Of a stretch of DNA of 64,000 nucleotides, positions 35,052-43,215 are shown piece by piece. Made by a program: the position numbers and the translations under genes. Under the pieces are notes generated by a model. That model was not told the origin of the DNA. It was given only the letters and a program-made list of their open reading frames with translations, and did no database searches. The stretch lies in assembly GCA_958295835.1 (NCBI GenBank), contig OY282378.1, positions 4,799,694 through 4,863,693 of the forward strand. Reading direction: 5' to 3'. Within the stretch, counting starts at the first letter, position 1, and every line of letters starts with the position of its first letter. Origin of the DNA: an uncultured Gammaproteobacteria bacterium (GTDB lineage: Bacteria > Pseudomonadota > Gammaproteobacteria > HK1).

Positions 35052-36545
35052 TCACGGCCCGCCTCCGGCCAGGGCCGCGCCCGCCAGAGCCGCGAACCCC
35101 GTGCCGAACGAGGTCTCGACGCCGAACCAGACGTTGGCCAGCGCGAGCGCGACCACCGGCGCGACCATCGTCCAGGGCGCCTCCGCCGCGTGCGCCTGGA
35201 CCGTGTCGGGGCCGGCCCGCTCGAAGAACGCGACGCCGATCACCCGCCACAGGTAGATCGCGGCGAGCAGTGACGAGATCAGGATCACGACCGCGATCGG
35301 CCATAGCCCCTCCTCCAGCGCGGCGCGGAGCAGGTACCACTTGGATACGAAGCCCGCGGTGAGGGGGACGCCGACGAGACTCATCGCGGCCACCAGGAAC
35401 GCCCCCATCGTCCACGGCATGTTCCGCCCCACCCCCGCGAGGCTCGCCAGCGCCGCGGACCCGGTGCGGTAGACGAGATTCCCGACCGCGAGGAAGAGCG
35501 CGACCTTCATCAGCGCATGGTTGAACAGGTGGAGGATCGAGGCGGTGGCCCCGGCCGCGGTGCCGAGCCCGAGCCCGAGCACCATGTAGCCGATCTGGGC
35601 GATGCTCGACCACGCGAGCAGCCGCTTCACGTGGTCCTGGAACACCGCGACGGCCGAGCCCACGACGATCCCCGCGATCGCCAGCGGGACCAGGAACGTC
35701 CCCGGATCGAGCCGCCCGAACGAAAGATCCACCCCGAAGACGTCGAACAGGAAGCGCGCCAGGACGTAGACGGACACCTTGGTCGCGGTCCCGGCGAGGA
35801 ACGAGGCGGCGCTCGACGGCGCTTGCGTGTAGGCGGCGGGCAGCCACGCATGGAGGGGGAAGACCGCGGCCTTGAGGCCGAGACCGAGGATCACGAACAC
35901 GATGCCCGCGGTCACCGTCCGGGTATGGGCGACCCCGCCCAGCCTCCCGGCCAGGTCTGCCATGTTCAGAGTGCCGGTCATCATGTAGAGCAGCCCGACC
36001 CCGATAAGGAAGAAGGTCGCGCCGATCGAGCCGAGGACGAGGTAGCGAAACGCGGCGAGCAGCGCCGCGCGCCCGGTGCCGAGGGCGACCAGGGTGTAGG
36101 TCGCCAGCGACGAGATCTCGAGGAAGACGAAGACGTTGAACGCATCCCCGGTGATCGCCATGCCCAGCATCCCGGTGAGACACAGCAGCCATGCGGTGTA
36201 GAAGAGCCCGATGCGCTCTCGGCGGACCTCGCGCGCGACGCTGAGCCGGGCGTGCACGAGGGTCACCGTGCTCGCCCCGGTCACGATCACGAGCACCAGG
36301 GCGTTCAGCGCGTCGATCCGGTACTCGATGCCCCACGGCGCCGCCCATCCGCCGAGGAGATAGGCGATCTCCGAGCCGTCCGACACTGCGACGGCGAGCG
36401 CCGCCGCGACCGCGAAGCTCGCCCCGCTCACCGCCGCGGCAAGGCCCCAGGCGAGGGCGGGACGGCGCAGGAGCGAGCACAGGGGCGCCGCCAGGAGGGG
36501 GACGACGATCTGCAGGGCGGGAAGCTGCGCCTGCAAGGTGCTCAT
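35052..36545 (-). CDS. mnhD: MnhD/MrpD cation:proton antiporter subunit
   Basis: A 497-residue membrane protein with about 14 hydrophobic spans. It has the Glu/Lys relay of the family: NVFVFLEISSLATYTLVALG, LGLKAAVFPLHAWLPAAYTQ and LFNHALMKVALFLAVGN. It is the first of two D-type subunits, which together with the A' protein may stand in for a full MrpA. The ATG at 36545 follows GGGAGG. Confidence 0.9.
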   Translation of the reverse strand: MSTLQAQLPALQIVVPLLAAPLCSLLRRPALAWGLAAAVSGASFAVAAALAVAVSDGSEIAYLLGGWAAPWGIEYRIDALNALVLVIVTGASTVTLVHARLSVAREVRRERIGLFYTAWLLCLTGMLGMAITGDAFNVFVFLEISSLATYTLVALGTGRAALLAAFRYLVLGSIGATFFLIGVGLLYMMTGTLNMADLAGRLGGVAHTRTVTAGIVFVILGLGLKAAVFPLHAWLPAAYTQAPSSAASFLAGTATKVSVYVLARFLFDVFGVDLSFGRLDPGTFLVPLAIAGIVVGSAVAVFQDHVKRLLAWSSIAQIGYMVLGLGLGTAAGATASILHLFNHALMKVALFLAVGNLVYRTGSAALASLAGVGRNMPWTMGAFLVAAMSLVGVPLTAGFVSKWYLLRAALEEGLWPIAVVILISSLLAAIYLWRVIGVAFFERAGPDTVQAHAAEAPWTMVAPVVALALANVWFGVETSFGTGFAALAGAALAGGGP

Positions 36546-36671
36546 CGATCCCCGGCCTCCCTGTTCACAACCCGGCACGGCCGGAACCAGATGCCGGTCG
36601 GCGGAGATCTTCGTCGTTTCGTCGAAGGCTTCACGGACGAGGGACTACCCCGGCGGAGCCGGAACCGGGGG

Positions 36672-36765
36672 CCGTTCATGAGTTTCTTCGACGTCGTGCA
36701 TGGGATTCGCCGGAAGCGCGTTCACGAAGTTCTTCCACGTTCCGCATGGGATCCGATCGCCGGGG
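36672..36765 (-). repeat. Duplicated mnhC stop region
   Basis: The mnhC end (plus-strand TTCACGAAGTTCTTCCACG then GCATGGGATCC, from 36721) recurs at 36675-36712 as TTCATGAGTTTCTTCGACG then GCATGGGATTC, 46 bases downstream in the gene's direction. Both copies contain the stop triplet. They lie in the 176-base gap before mnhD. Confidence 0.65.
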
Positions 36766-37207
36766 ATCCGGAGGCGCCGCCGCCCTCCCCGGCGGATGCT
36801 TCACCGGCCCGGTGATGCACCTGCAAGGGCACTTGCGACGGCGCCTGCAAGGGTTCGGCCTCCGCGCGGGCGATGTCGTCCTCCTCGACGCTGCCGTAGA
36901 CGGCATGGATGCGCACCACCAGCGCGAGAGCGAGGGCCGCGGTCGCGACCCCCACCACGATGGCGGTGAGGATCAGCACGTGGGGCAGCGGGTTCGCGTA
37001 GGCGGCATGGGACGGTCCGGCGATGGGCGCGGTCGCGCCCTCGACCGCGCCTATCGAGATGTAGAGCACGAAGACCGCGGACTGGAACACCGAGAGCCCC
37101 ATCACCTTCTTCACGAGGTTCCCGCTCGCGGTCACCGTGTAGAGCCCCACGCCGAGCAGAACGATGGCGCCCCAGTAGGCGTAGTGGCCGAGGAAGGTGT
37201 CGAGCAT
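36722..37207 (-). CDS. mnhC: MnhC/MrpC (NuoK-like) subunit
   Basis: A 161-residue protein with three membrane helices (AYWGAIVLLGVGLYTVTASG, VMGLSVFQSAVFVLYISIGA, LILTAIVVGVATAALALALV), as in NuoK/MrpC. The last 45 residues form a hydrophilic tail longer than usual. The start at 37207 (MLDTFLGHYAYWG) is the only one that fits the family; it lies 20 bases after mnhB. Confidence 0.92.
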   Translation of the reverse strand: MLDTFLGHYAYWGAIVLLGVGLYTVTASGNLVKKVMGLSVFQSAVFVLYISIGAVEGATAPIAGPSHAAYANPLPHVLILTAIVVGVATAALALALVVRIHAVYGSVEEDDIARAEAEPLQAPSQVPLQVHHRAGEASAGEGGGASGSPAIGSHAERGRTS

Positions 37208-37226
37208 CGTCCCGGTCCGCGGCGGT

Positions 37227-37910
37227 TCAGCTCGCGGAGGTCCAATCCGGGCCGGGCCGGCTCGCACCACCCCGGTCTGCGACGGCCGGACCCGCGGCGG
37301 CTCGCTCCGCACCATTCCGGTTCGCGACCGTCCGATCCGCGGTGGCCCGCTCCGCACCATTCCGGTTCGCGACCACCCGACCCGCGGCAGCCCGCTCCGC
37401 ACCATCCCGATTCGCGACCGTCCGACCCGCGGCAGCCCGCTCCGCACCATTCCGGTTCGCAACCGTCCGACCCGCGGCAGCCCGCTCCGTCTCCGCCCCC
37501 TCCACACCGGCGAAGGCGTAGAAGAGCAGGATCATCACCGCGGTCACGGTGAGCCCCACCCCCAGCTCCACGAGGAGGATGCCGAGGTGCTGGCCGGCCA
37601 CCGGATCGGCCGCCAGGACCCCGTAGTCGAGGAAGTTCGCGCCGAGCAGCAGGGACGCCACCCCGACCCCGGTGTAGAGGAGCACCCCGAGCGCGGCGGC
37701 GGCGCGGACCGCGCCCGGCGGGACCACCGCGCGGGCGTGCCCGGTGCCGAACACCAGGGCGTAGAGGATGATCCCGGCCCCGAAGATGACCCCGGCCTGG
37801 AAGCCTCCGCCCGGGCCGAAGTCGCCGTGGAACTGGACGTAGAGCGCGAACAGCAGGATGAAAGGCAGGAGCAGCTTCGCGGCGACCTTGAGGACGGTGT
37901 GGTGCTGCAT
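37227..37910 (-). CDS. mnhB: MnhB/MrpB subunit with a C-terminal 15-residue tandem repeat
   Basis: Residues 1-140 are a standard MrpB membrane protein (LLLPFILLFALYVQFHGDFG, PGGGFQAGVIFGAGIILYAL, LGILLVELGVGLTVTAVMIL). Residues about 143-217 are five units of AERAAAGRTVANRNG with small changes, a 45-base tandem repeat at about 37240-37485. Such a hydrophilic repeated tail is not part of known MrpB proteins and would face the cytoplasm or periplasm. Frame is kept through all units. Confidence 0.9.
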   Translation of the reverse strand: MQHHTVLKVAAKLLLPFILLFALYVQFHGDFGPGGGFQAGVIFGAGIILYALVFGTGHARAVVPPGAVRAAAALGVLLYTGVGVASLLLGANFLDYGVLAADPVAGQHLGILLVELGVGLTVTAVMILLFYAFAGVEGAETERAAAGRTVANRNGAERAAAGRTVANRDGAERAAAGRVVANRNGAERATADRTVANRNGAERAAAGPAVADRGGASRPGPDWTSAS

Positions 37911-37922
37911 GGGCCGGCTCCT

Positions 37923-38489
37923 TCAGTCTCGCCGCGCCCCGCCGCCCAGCCCGAGCAGGGCGAGGACGCCGATGCCGGCGGTGAAGATCACCGTGACCTC
38001 GCCGAGGGTGTCGTAGCCCCGGTAGCTCGCGAGCACCGCGGTGACGACGTTGGGCACCCCCGTCTCCCGTGGTCCCTCCTGGAGGTAGCGGGGCGCGACG
38101 TGCAGGTTCGCGGGGGCCTCGGGCGCGGCGAAGCGGGGGCGGTCCGAGGATGCCCAGGCGAGGAGCAGCACGAGCCCCGCCGCCAGCGCGAGGGGCCCGG
38201 GGCGCAGCCGCGGGCCGGCGCGCTGCCGGGCGCTGGTCCTCGCCAGGGTCGCGAGCATCAGGATCGTCGAGATCCCCGCCCCCACCGCCGCCTCGGTGAA
38301 CGCGACGTCGACGGCGTCCAGCACCACGAAGACCGCCGCCGACAGGAGGCCGAAGATGCCGAACAGCATCGCGGCGGCGAACAGGCTCCGCGTCAGGGCG
38401 ATGGCCCCCGCGGTCACCGTCATGAGCGCGAGCAGGGAGACGAGGATCAGGTGCTCGACGACGGCAGCGGGCATCGAAAGGACGTTCAT
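37923..38489 (-). CDS. MrpA C-terminal-like subunit (DUF4040/MbhD plus MbhE-like)
   Basis: A 188-residue membrane protein. The N-terminal half (LTRSLFAAAMLFGIFGLLSA, AVDVAFTEAAVGAGISTILM) is the MbhD/DUF4040 module. The C-terminal half (NVVTAVLASYRGYDTLGEVT, VIFTAGIGVLALLGL) is the MbhE-like module, which in many Mrp systems is the tail of MrpA. Here it is a free-standing gene 12 bases before mnhB; no long NuoL-like MrpA is present. Confidence 0.85.
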   Translation of the reverse strand: MNVLSMPAAVVEHLILVSLLALMTVTAGAIALTRSLFAAAMLFGIFGLLSAAVFVVLDAVDVAFTEAAVGAGISTILMLATLARTSARQRAGPRLRPGPLALAAGLVLLLAWASSDRPRFAAPEAPANLHVAPRYLQEGPRETGVPNVVTAVLASYRGYDTLGEVTVIFTAGIGVLALLGLGGGARRD

Positions 38490-38517
38490 TCCGTGCAGGC
38501 GAACAGGGAGGTAAGGA

Positions 38518-38856
38518 TCAGCCGCTCGATGACGGCGGCTCCGGGGGGCGGCCCGAGAGCGGGTCCAGGCGTCCGTGCAGCGCCGCCTTGGCGAGCGCGT
38601 GGGTCGCGGTCGGGCCGGTGAGCAGCATGAAGCCGAGGATGAGCACGAGCTTGACGCTCGGCAGCGACCACCCCGCGAGGAGGATCAGGCCAATGAGGGT
38701 CAAGCCCATGCCCATCGTGTCGATGATTCCGGTGGCGTGGATCCGGGTGAAGAAGTCCGGCAGCCGGACCAGCCCGATCGCGCCGACGAGCAGGAAGGCC
38801 GCGCCTCCGAGCAGGCAGGCGCCGGCCGCGAAATCGACGAGGGACGGCACCGTCAC
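38518..38856 (-). CDS. mnhG: MnhG/MrpG subunit
   Basis: A 112-residue membrane protein with three helices (FAAGACLLGGAAFLLVGAIG, RLPDFFTRIHATGIIDTMGM, PSVKLVLILGFMLLTGPTAT). DFFTRIHA...DTMG is the MrpG hallmark. The start is set at GTG 38856, which overlaps the stop of a 25-codon leader frame (GTGA). The start context is the third copy of a repeated junction (see 38841-39018). Confidence 0.9.
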   Translation of the reverse strand: MTVPSLVDFAAGACLLGGAAFLLVGAIGLVRLPDFFTRIHATGIIDTMGMGLTLIGLILLAGWSLPSVKLVLILGFMLLTGPTATHALAKAALHGRLDPLSGRPPEPPSSSG

Positions 38857-39018
38857 GAGCTCCACGGGTTCGGATACGACGCCAGCGACGCCGCGCCGGC
38901 CGCAAGACCGATGAGGGACGGCATCGTCATGTCTCCGCATCCCCTGTCGCGCGCGAGCCCTGTCGCGCGCGATGCACAAGGAAGGCGACGGTGGATGCAC
39001 GGGGACGGCACCGTCAGC
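38841..39018 (-). repeat. Triplicated mnhF-stop/mnhG-start junction with a 25-codon leader frame
   Basis: On the minus strand TGACGGTGCCGTCCC occurs at the mnhF stop (TGA 39016-39014), changed to TGACGATGCCGTCCC at 38929 and as TGACGGTGCCGTCCC again at 38855, where it forms the mnhG start. Copies two and three share about 30 further bases. Copy two starts an ATG frame at 38930 (MTMPSLIGLAAGAASLAS) that is a diverged mnhG N-terminus (VTVPSLVDFAAGACLLGG). Offsets are 87 and 74 bases. Confidence 0.75.
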
Positions 39019-39289
39019 CCTCCGTGCTCCCCGCCGCGCCGAGGTCGCCGTACTCGAAGAACTTCAGCACCGCCACCGTGCCGATGAAGTTGATCAGGGC
39101 GTAGAGGAGCGCGATGTCGAGAAACTCCGGCCGTTCGGTGAGGAATCCGTGCAGGGCGATCAGGAGCACGGTCAGGGTCCCGAAGCTGTTCACCGCCAGC
39201 ACCCGGTCGTACAACGTCGGGCCGCGCAGTGCCCGAATCAGGGTGATGCCCATCGCGGCGAGCACCGCGAGCGCCGCGGCCCCAGTCAT
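39014..39289 (-). CDS. mnhF: MnhF/MrpF subunit
   Basis: A 91-residue three-helix membrane protein: ALAVLAAMGITLIRALRGPT, LYDRVLAVNSFGTLTVLLIA, EFLDIALLYALINFIGTVAV. This is MrpF. The ATG at 39289 overlaps the mnhE stop (ATGA). Confidence 0.93.
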   Translation of the reverse strand: MTGAAALAVLAAMGITLIRALRGPTLYDRVLAVNSFGTLTVLLIALHGFLTERPEFLDIALLYALINFIGTVAVLKFFEYGDLGAAGSTEG

Positions 39290-39864
39290 GGCGGCGGCTC
39301 CGAGGCCGGCGGTTGCGAGCGCGACGGCTCCGAGGCCGGCGGCCCCGAACTCATCGGCTCCGATGCCGATGGTCGCGGGCGCGCCAGCTCCGGCTCGAGT
39401 CGGCTCACCCGCCCGTCCATGTCCAGCCCGCCCGCGAGTGCGTCGAGGGATTCCTCGTTCAGCGCATGGACCTCGACCCATCCGTCCACGAGATCGATCG
39501 ACAGCGTCCCGGGGGTCAGCGTGATCGAGTCGGCATAGGCGACGCGCCCCAGCTCGCTACGCTGGCTCGCCGGCAGCCACCGCACCGCCGGAGCGATCGG
39601 CAGGCCGGGCGAGAGGATCCGGCGCGAGACGTCGACGTTCGCCTTGACGATCTCCCAGGCGAGCCAGAGCAGGTAGCCCGCGAGTCGCCCGATGCGCAAC
39701 GCGAAGGGGACCGGCTCGCCGTCACGGCGGTCGGCGCGGACCGCGAGCCACGCAACCGCGAGGCTGGACGCGAGCCCGAAACCCAGCAGCAACGGCGAGA
39801 ATATCCCCGATAGCAGCACCCACACGCAGGCGAGGACCAGCGCCAGTTTCACTTTGTGCATCAT
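39286..39864 (-). CDS. mnhE: MnhE/MrpE subunit, first gene of the antiporter operon
   Basis: A 192-residue protein: two N-terminal helices, then LAWEIVKANVDVSRRILSPG, RVAYADSITLTPGTLSIDLV and VEVHALNEESLDALAGG of MrpE. A Ser/Pro/Glu-rich repeat tail follows (ASEPMSSGPPASEPSRSQPP). Mrp complexes exchange Na+ or K+ for H+ across the inner membrane and support alkali or salt tolerance. The gene order E-F-G-A'-B-C-D-D is typical of this class in halophilic or alkaliphilic proteobacteria. Confidence 0.9.
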   Translation of the reverse strand: MMHKVKLALVLACVWVLLSGIFSPLLLGFGLASSLAVAWLAVRADRRDGEPVPFALRIGRLAGYLLWLAWEIVKANVDVSRRILSPGLPIAPAVRWLPASQRSELGRVAYADSITLTPGTLSIDLVDGWVEVHALNEESLDALAGGLDMDGRVSRLEPELARPRPSASEPMSSGPPASEPSRSQPPASEPPP

Positions 39865-39966
39865 GCCGTCGGGACCCCATCCACGGGCCGGTGGACCGAG
39901 CCGGAAGAATACCCCAACGCGGCGATCATGCCATGCCGGCACGGGGGTCGCCGCTCCATGCGCCGG

Positions 39967-42282
39967 CTACCCCAACCGCCGGCAGTCGGACACGTTCGGG
40001 AGCTGCGCGAGCCGGTCGAGGATGCGGCTGAGCTGCTCGACGTCGCGCACCTCGACGGTGATGCGCATGTCGACGATGTGGATGCCCGGGTCGGTGTGCG
40101 AGTCCATCGCGACGATGTTGACGCCCTCGTTCGACACCAGGGTGGTCACGTCGCGCAGCAGACCCTTGCGGTCGTAGGCCTCGACGGCGACCTCGACCGG
40201 CCAGGTCTCCTCCGCTCCGCCGCTCCACGCCACGTCGATGAGCCGCGCCCGCTCCGAGCCGGCGAGGTCGAGCAGGTTGCGGCAGTCCGCGCGGTGGATG
40301 CTCACCCCGCGTCCCCGGGTGATGTAGCCCGTGATCGGATCGTTGGGCAGCGGCTTGCAGCACTGCGCCATCTGCGTGAGCAGATCGCCGACGCCGCTGA
40401 TGCGCACGTCGCCGGTGCGTTTCCGGCGCCGCTTCGCAAGCCTCGGTGCAGGTGGCGGGGGCGCGGGCAGATACGGCTGAAGCGCGCCCGCGAGCTGGGG
40501 CACACTCACGTCTCCACGCCCCAGCGCGGCGAGAAAATCCTCGAACCTCGCCGCGTGGAACCGCTCCGCCAGCGCATCGCGGGGCGGGTCCCCGACCCCG
40601 AGCCGTTTCAGCTCCCGATCCCAGATCTCCTGTCCGTCGGCCACGTTGCGCTTGCGATCCTGGTGCTTGAACCAGTGCCGCACCTTCGCCCGCGAGCGGG
40701 CGCTGCCGAGGTAGCCGAGGTTCGGGTTGAGCCAGTCGCGGCTGGGGCGCGGGTGCCGGGTGGTCAGCACCTCGATCCGATCCCCCGAGCGTACCGTGTA
40801 CGTCAGCGGCACGATCCGCCCGTCGACCTTGGCGCCCCGGCAGCGGTGGCCGACTTCGGTGTGGATCTGGTAGGCGAAGTCGAGCGGGGTCGAGCCGGCC
40901 GGAAGATCGACGATGTCGCCGCGTGGGGTGAAGGCGTAGACCCGCTCCGACTCGAGCTCCCTGCCGAGCGAGGCGAGCGGGGAGCCGGGCTCGTCGGCCT
41001 CTTCCCGGTGCTCCAGGATCTGGCGCAGCCACGCGATGCGGGTGTCGACCTCCGTCTCCGGGCCCCGCATACCCTCCTTGTACCGCCAGTGGGCCGCAAC
41101 TCCCAGCTCGGCTTGAGCATGCATCTCGCGGGTGCGGATCTGCACCTCCAGGGTCCGGCCGCCCGGCCCGATGACCGCGGTGTGCAGCGACCGGTAGCCG
41201 TTCGGCTTGGGATGGGTGATGTAGTCGTCGAACTCGCGGGGGATATGGGTCCACCGCCCATGCACGATGCCGAGCACCGTGTAGCACTCGGCGACGGTAT
41301 CGACGAGCACCCGGACGGCCCGCAGGTCGAATATCTGCTCGATACCGTCCTGCCCCGGACCCGGGTGCTCGACGTCGGCCTCTCCAACCACGGCCGGCTC
41401 GATACCGATCCGTACAGTGCCCGGCGATGTCCGGTGCATCTTCCGCCAGATGCTGTGGATGTGCTTGGCGCGGCCGGACACCTGCGCGTTCATGCCGGCC
41501 CGGCCGAGGTCGGCGTCGAGCCTGCGCACGGCGTCGTCGACGTAGCGTTCGCGGTCGACGCGCCGCTCGTTGAGCTGGCGGGCGATGCTCATGTACGTCG
41601 CCGGGTCGGACTCGCGGAACGCGAGGTCCTCGATCTCCCACTTGCACTGCCAGATCCCGAGGCGGCTCGCGAGCGGGGCGTAGAGCTCCAGGCCCTCGCG
41701 GGCCAGGCGCTCGCGCTCGGCACGAGAACGCTCGCGCGCGGTGCGCAGCCGGTGCAGGGTCAGCGCGAGCTGCACGATCAGGACCCGCACGTCGTCCACG
41801 ACGGTGAGCAGCAGCCGGCGCAACCGTTCCGCCTGTTTCGTCCGCTCCGTCCCCGCGTCCCGGCCGGCGGGGGTGGTGTCCCCTGCCGAGAACGATCGGA
41901 GCTCGTCGAACCGGAGCAGCCCCTCCACGAGCGCCGCCGCCTCCGCGCCGAGATGCTCCCGCACCGCGTCGATTCCCACGGCGCCGCACTCGACGAGGAG
42001 GCCGGCAAGGCCCGCGGCGATGCAGCGGGCATCCAGGTTCAGCTCCGCGAGCACCTCCGCCGCCCCGATCCACGACGGCGGCTCTCCGACCGGTTTCCCG
42101 GCTCCCACCGATCCCCGGACCGAATTCCCGGCCGGGGCCGAGGCGGCACTCCCCCGAGCGGGGGCGTCGACGAGCCCGCGCACCAGACGCACCGCGGCCG
42201 CCGCAGTCTCGGCCGCGGCCGCCGCGTCGCCGAGAGCCGCACCGGGGGAGCGGACGCCGGGGACCAGGCCGCCGGTCTTCAT
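39967..42282 (-). CDS. relA: RelA-type (p)ppGpp synthetase
   Basis: A 771-residue stringent-response enzyme. The N-terminal pseudo-hydrolase half lacks the HD motif, so it is RelA and not SpoT. The synthetase domain has REFDDYITHPKPNGYRSLHT and LEVQIRTREMHAQAELGVAA. TGS (ERVYAFTPRGDIVDLPAGST), zinc-finger (QCCKPLPNDPITGYITRGRG) and ACT domains follow. Before EQIFDLRAVRV lies an extra about 20-residue loop (GIEPAVVGEADVEHPGPGQD), bounded in DNA by the repeat GCTCGATACCG. A copy of its start region lies at 44226-44277. The 180-base gap to the repressor gene has no evident gene. Confidence 0.94.
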   Translation of the reverse strand: MKTGGLVPGVRSPGAALGDAAAAAETAAAAVRLVRGLVDAPARGSAASAPAGNSVRGSVGAGKPVGEPPSWIGAAEVLAELNLDARCIAAGLAGLLVECGAVGIDAVREHLGAEAAALVEGLLRFDELRSFSAGDTTPAGRDAGTERTKQAERLRRLLLTVVDDVRVLIVQLALTLHRLRTARERSRAERERLAREGLELYAPLASRLGIWQCKWEIEDLAFRESDPATYMSIARQLNERRVDRERYVDDAVRRLDADLGRAGMNAQVSGRAKHIHSIWRKMHRTSPGTVRIGIEPAVVGEADVEHPGPGQDGIEQIFDLRAVRVLVDTVAECYTVLGIVHGRWTHIPREFDDYITHPKPNGYRSLHTAVIGPGGRTLEVQIRTREMHAQAELGVAAHWRYKEGMRGPETEVDTRIAWLRQILEHREEADEPGSPLASLGRELESERVYAFTPRGDIVDLPAGSTPLDFAYQIHTEVGHRCRGAKVDGRIVPLTYTVRSGDRIEVLTTRHPRPSRDWLNPNLGYLGSARSRAKVRHWFKHQDRKRNVADGQEIWDRELKRLGVGDPPRDALAERFHAARFEDFLAALGRGDVSVPQLAGALQPYLPAPPPPAPRLAKRRRKRTGDVRISGVGDLLTQMAQCCKPLPNDPITGYITRGRGVSIHRADCRNLLDLAGSERARLIDVAWSGGAEETWPVEVAVEAYDRKGLLRDVTTLVSNEGVNIVAMDSHTDPGIHIVDMRITVEVRDVEQLSRILDRLAQLPNVSDCRRLG

Positions 42283-42463
42283 GGATGCAGGTTCATCGGA
42301 AGCTGGTGCCGTACATCGTCTCGATCATCACTGAATCGAGGGATGCGGGACACTCCATCGCCGGCGACCGCGCAGGGATCCGGGCCGAGATCTGGTGCGC
42401 AAGCTGCGCAGGCAAGCCGGAGCGGTGTGAGGAGATGCGGCCACGCGGAGCCACGCCGCAGGG

Positions 42464-43129
42464 TCACACCCGCCGGATCGCCGCCACGACGCGGCCGATG
42501 ATGCTGATCTTGTCGATCCTGCGTTCGCAGGCGTCGTAGTCCCGATTGACCGACTTGACCGTGACGCGGGGTGGATTGCTGTCCGGAACGTGCTCGACCT
42601 GCTTGATGACGATGCCGGAGCCGTCGCGCAGGACGAAATAGCCGGGCGGTGAGGGCTCTGTCTGACCGCGGTCGACCACCACCTTGTCTCCCGGCGACAG
42701 CGACGGTTCCATCGAATTGCCCTGAACCTCGATCACGTGGATGTGGCTCGGGCCGTGCCCCGCGACCCCGACCAGCCAGATGGCCGGAAAGCCCCAGTCC
42801 GCGACCCTGGCCGGGGCTTGGCCGTCAGTCCCCTCGCTCCTGCCGGCGCGGGCGTCCAGCTCTGGGATCGTGGTCATCGAATCGGCGATTCCCACGGCGC
42901 CCGTGTGGCGATGCGGAAATACCGATTCGTCCTGGCCGAGCAGCCACGTGACCGCAACCCCGAGCGCGCCTGCCAGCGCCTCGACGGTGTCGGCGCGAGG
43001 ATTGCGCGAAATGCCCCGCAGGATGTTGCGCACACGATCCTGGTGCAACCCGGCCTTGATGGCCAGTGAGCGCTGATTGAGCCCAGCCGCGGACATGCGC
43101 GCCTTCAGGCGATCGGCTCGGAACGTCAT
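42464..43129 (-). CDS. Phage-type repressor: XRE helix-turn-helix plus S24 (LexA-like) domain
   Basis: A 221-residue protein. The helix-turn-helix is about 15-70 (GLNQRSLAIKAGLHQDRVRN, ADTVEALAGALGVAVTWLLG). A linker and the S24 peptidase fold follow: IEVQGNSMEPSLSPGDKVVV with catalytic Ser and, about 40 residues on, VIKQVEHV with Lys. Such proteins are cI-like and self-cleave on RecA activation. The start at 43129 is the first that gives a family-like N-terminus. The divergent promoter/operator at 43183-43215 is its likely target. No prophage genes are beside it. Confidence 0.88.
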   Translation of the reverse strand: MTFRADRLKARMSAAGLNQRSLAIKAGLHQDRVRNILRGISRNPRADTVEALAGALGVAVTWLLGQDESVFPHRHTGAVGIADSMTTIPELDARAGRSEGTDGQAPARVADWGFPAIWLVGVAGHGPSHIHVIEVQGNSMEPSLSPGDKVVVDRGQTEPSPPGYFVLRDGSGIVIKQVEHVPDSNPPRVTVKSVNRDYDACERRIDKISIIGRVVAAIRRV

Positions 43130-43182
43130 GGTCCGGAAATGATCCCACAGCCTTGAAATGACGAATATCTGGTAAAAAATCC

Positions 43183-43215
43183 TTGACATCAGCAAATTAA
43201 GCGGTATATCTACCG
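43183..43215 (+). promoter_or_regulatory. Plus-strand promoter with palindromic operator CGGTA-TATC-TACCG
   Basis: TTGACA at 43183-43188 and TATATC/TATCTA at 43205-43212 give a near-consensus promoter firing to the right. The 14-base palindrome CGGTATATCTACCG (43202-43215) covers the -10, a classic place for a repressor to bind. The repressor gene itself is transcribed leftward from 43129, so this resembles a phage switch. Which RNA is made is not clear. Confidence 0.65.

Noticed and set aside
33180..35273. 697-codon plus-strand frame
   Set aside because: Shadow of the mnhD genes; His/Arg/Gln-rich with no domain.
37240..37485. Possible CRISPR array from regularly spaced repeats
   Set aside because: The 45-bp units are contiguous, without spacers, and in frame with mnhB.
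37197..38621. 474-codon plus-strand frame with repeats
   Set aside because: The repeats are the antisense of the real MnhB tail repeat; not a separate gene or CRISPR.
39856..42501. 881-codon plus-strand frame
   Set aside because: Shadow of relA, which has full domain support on the other strand.
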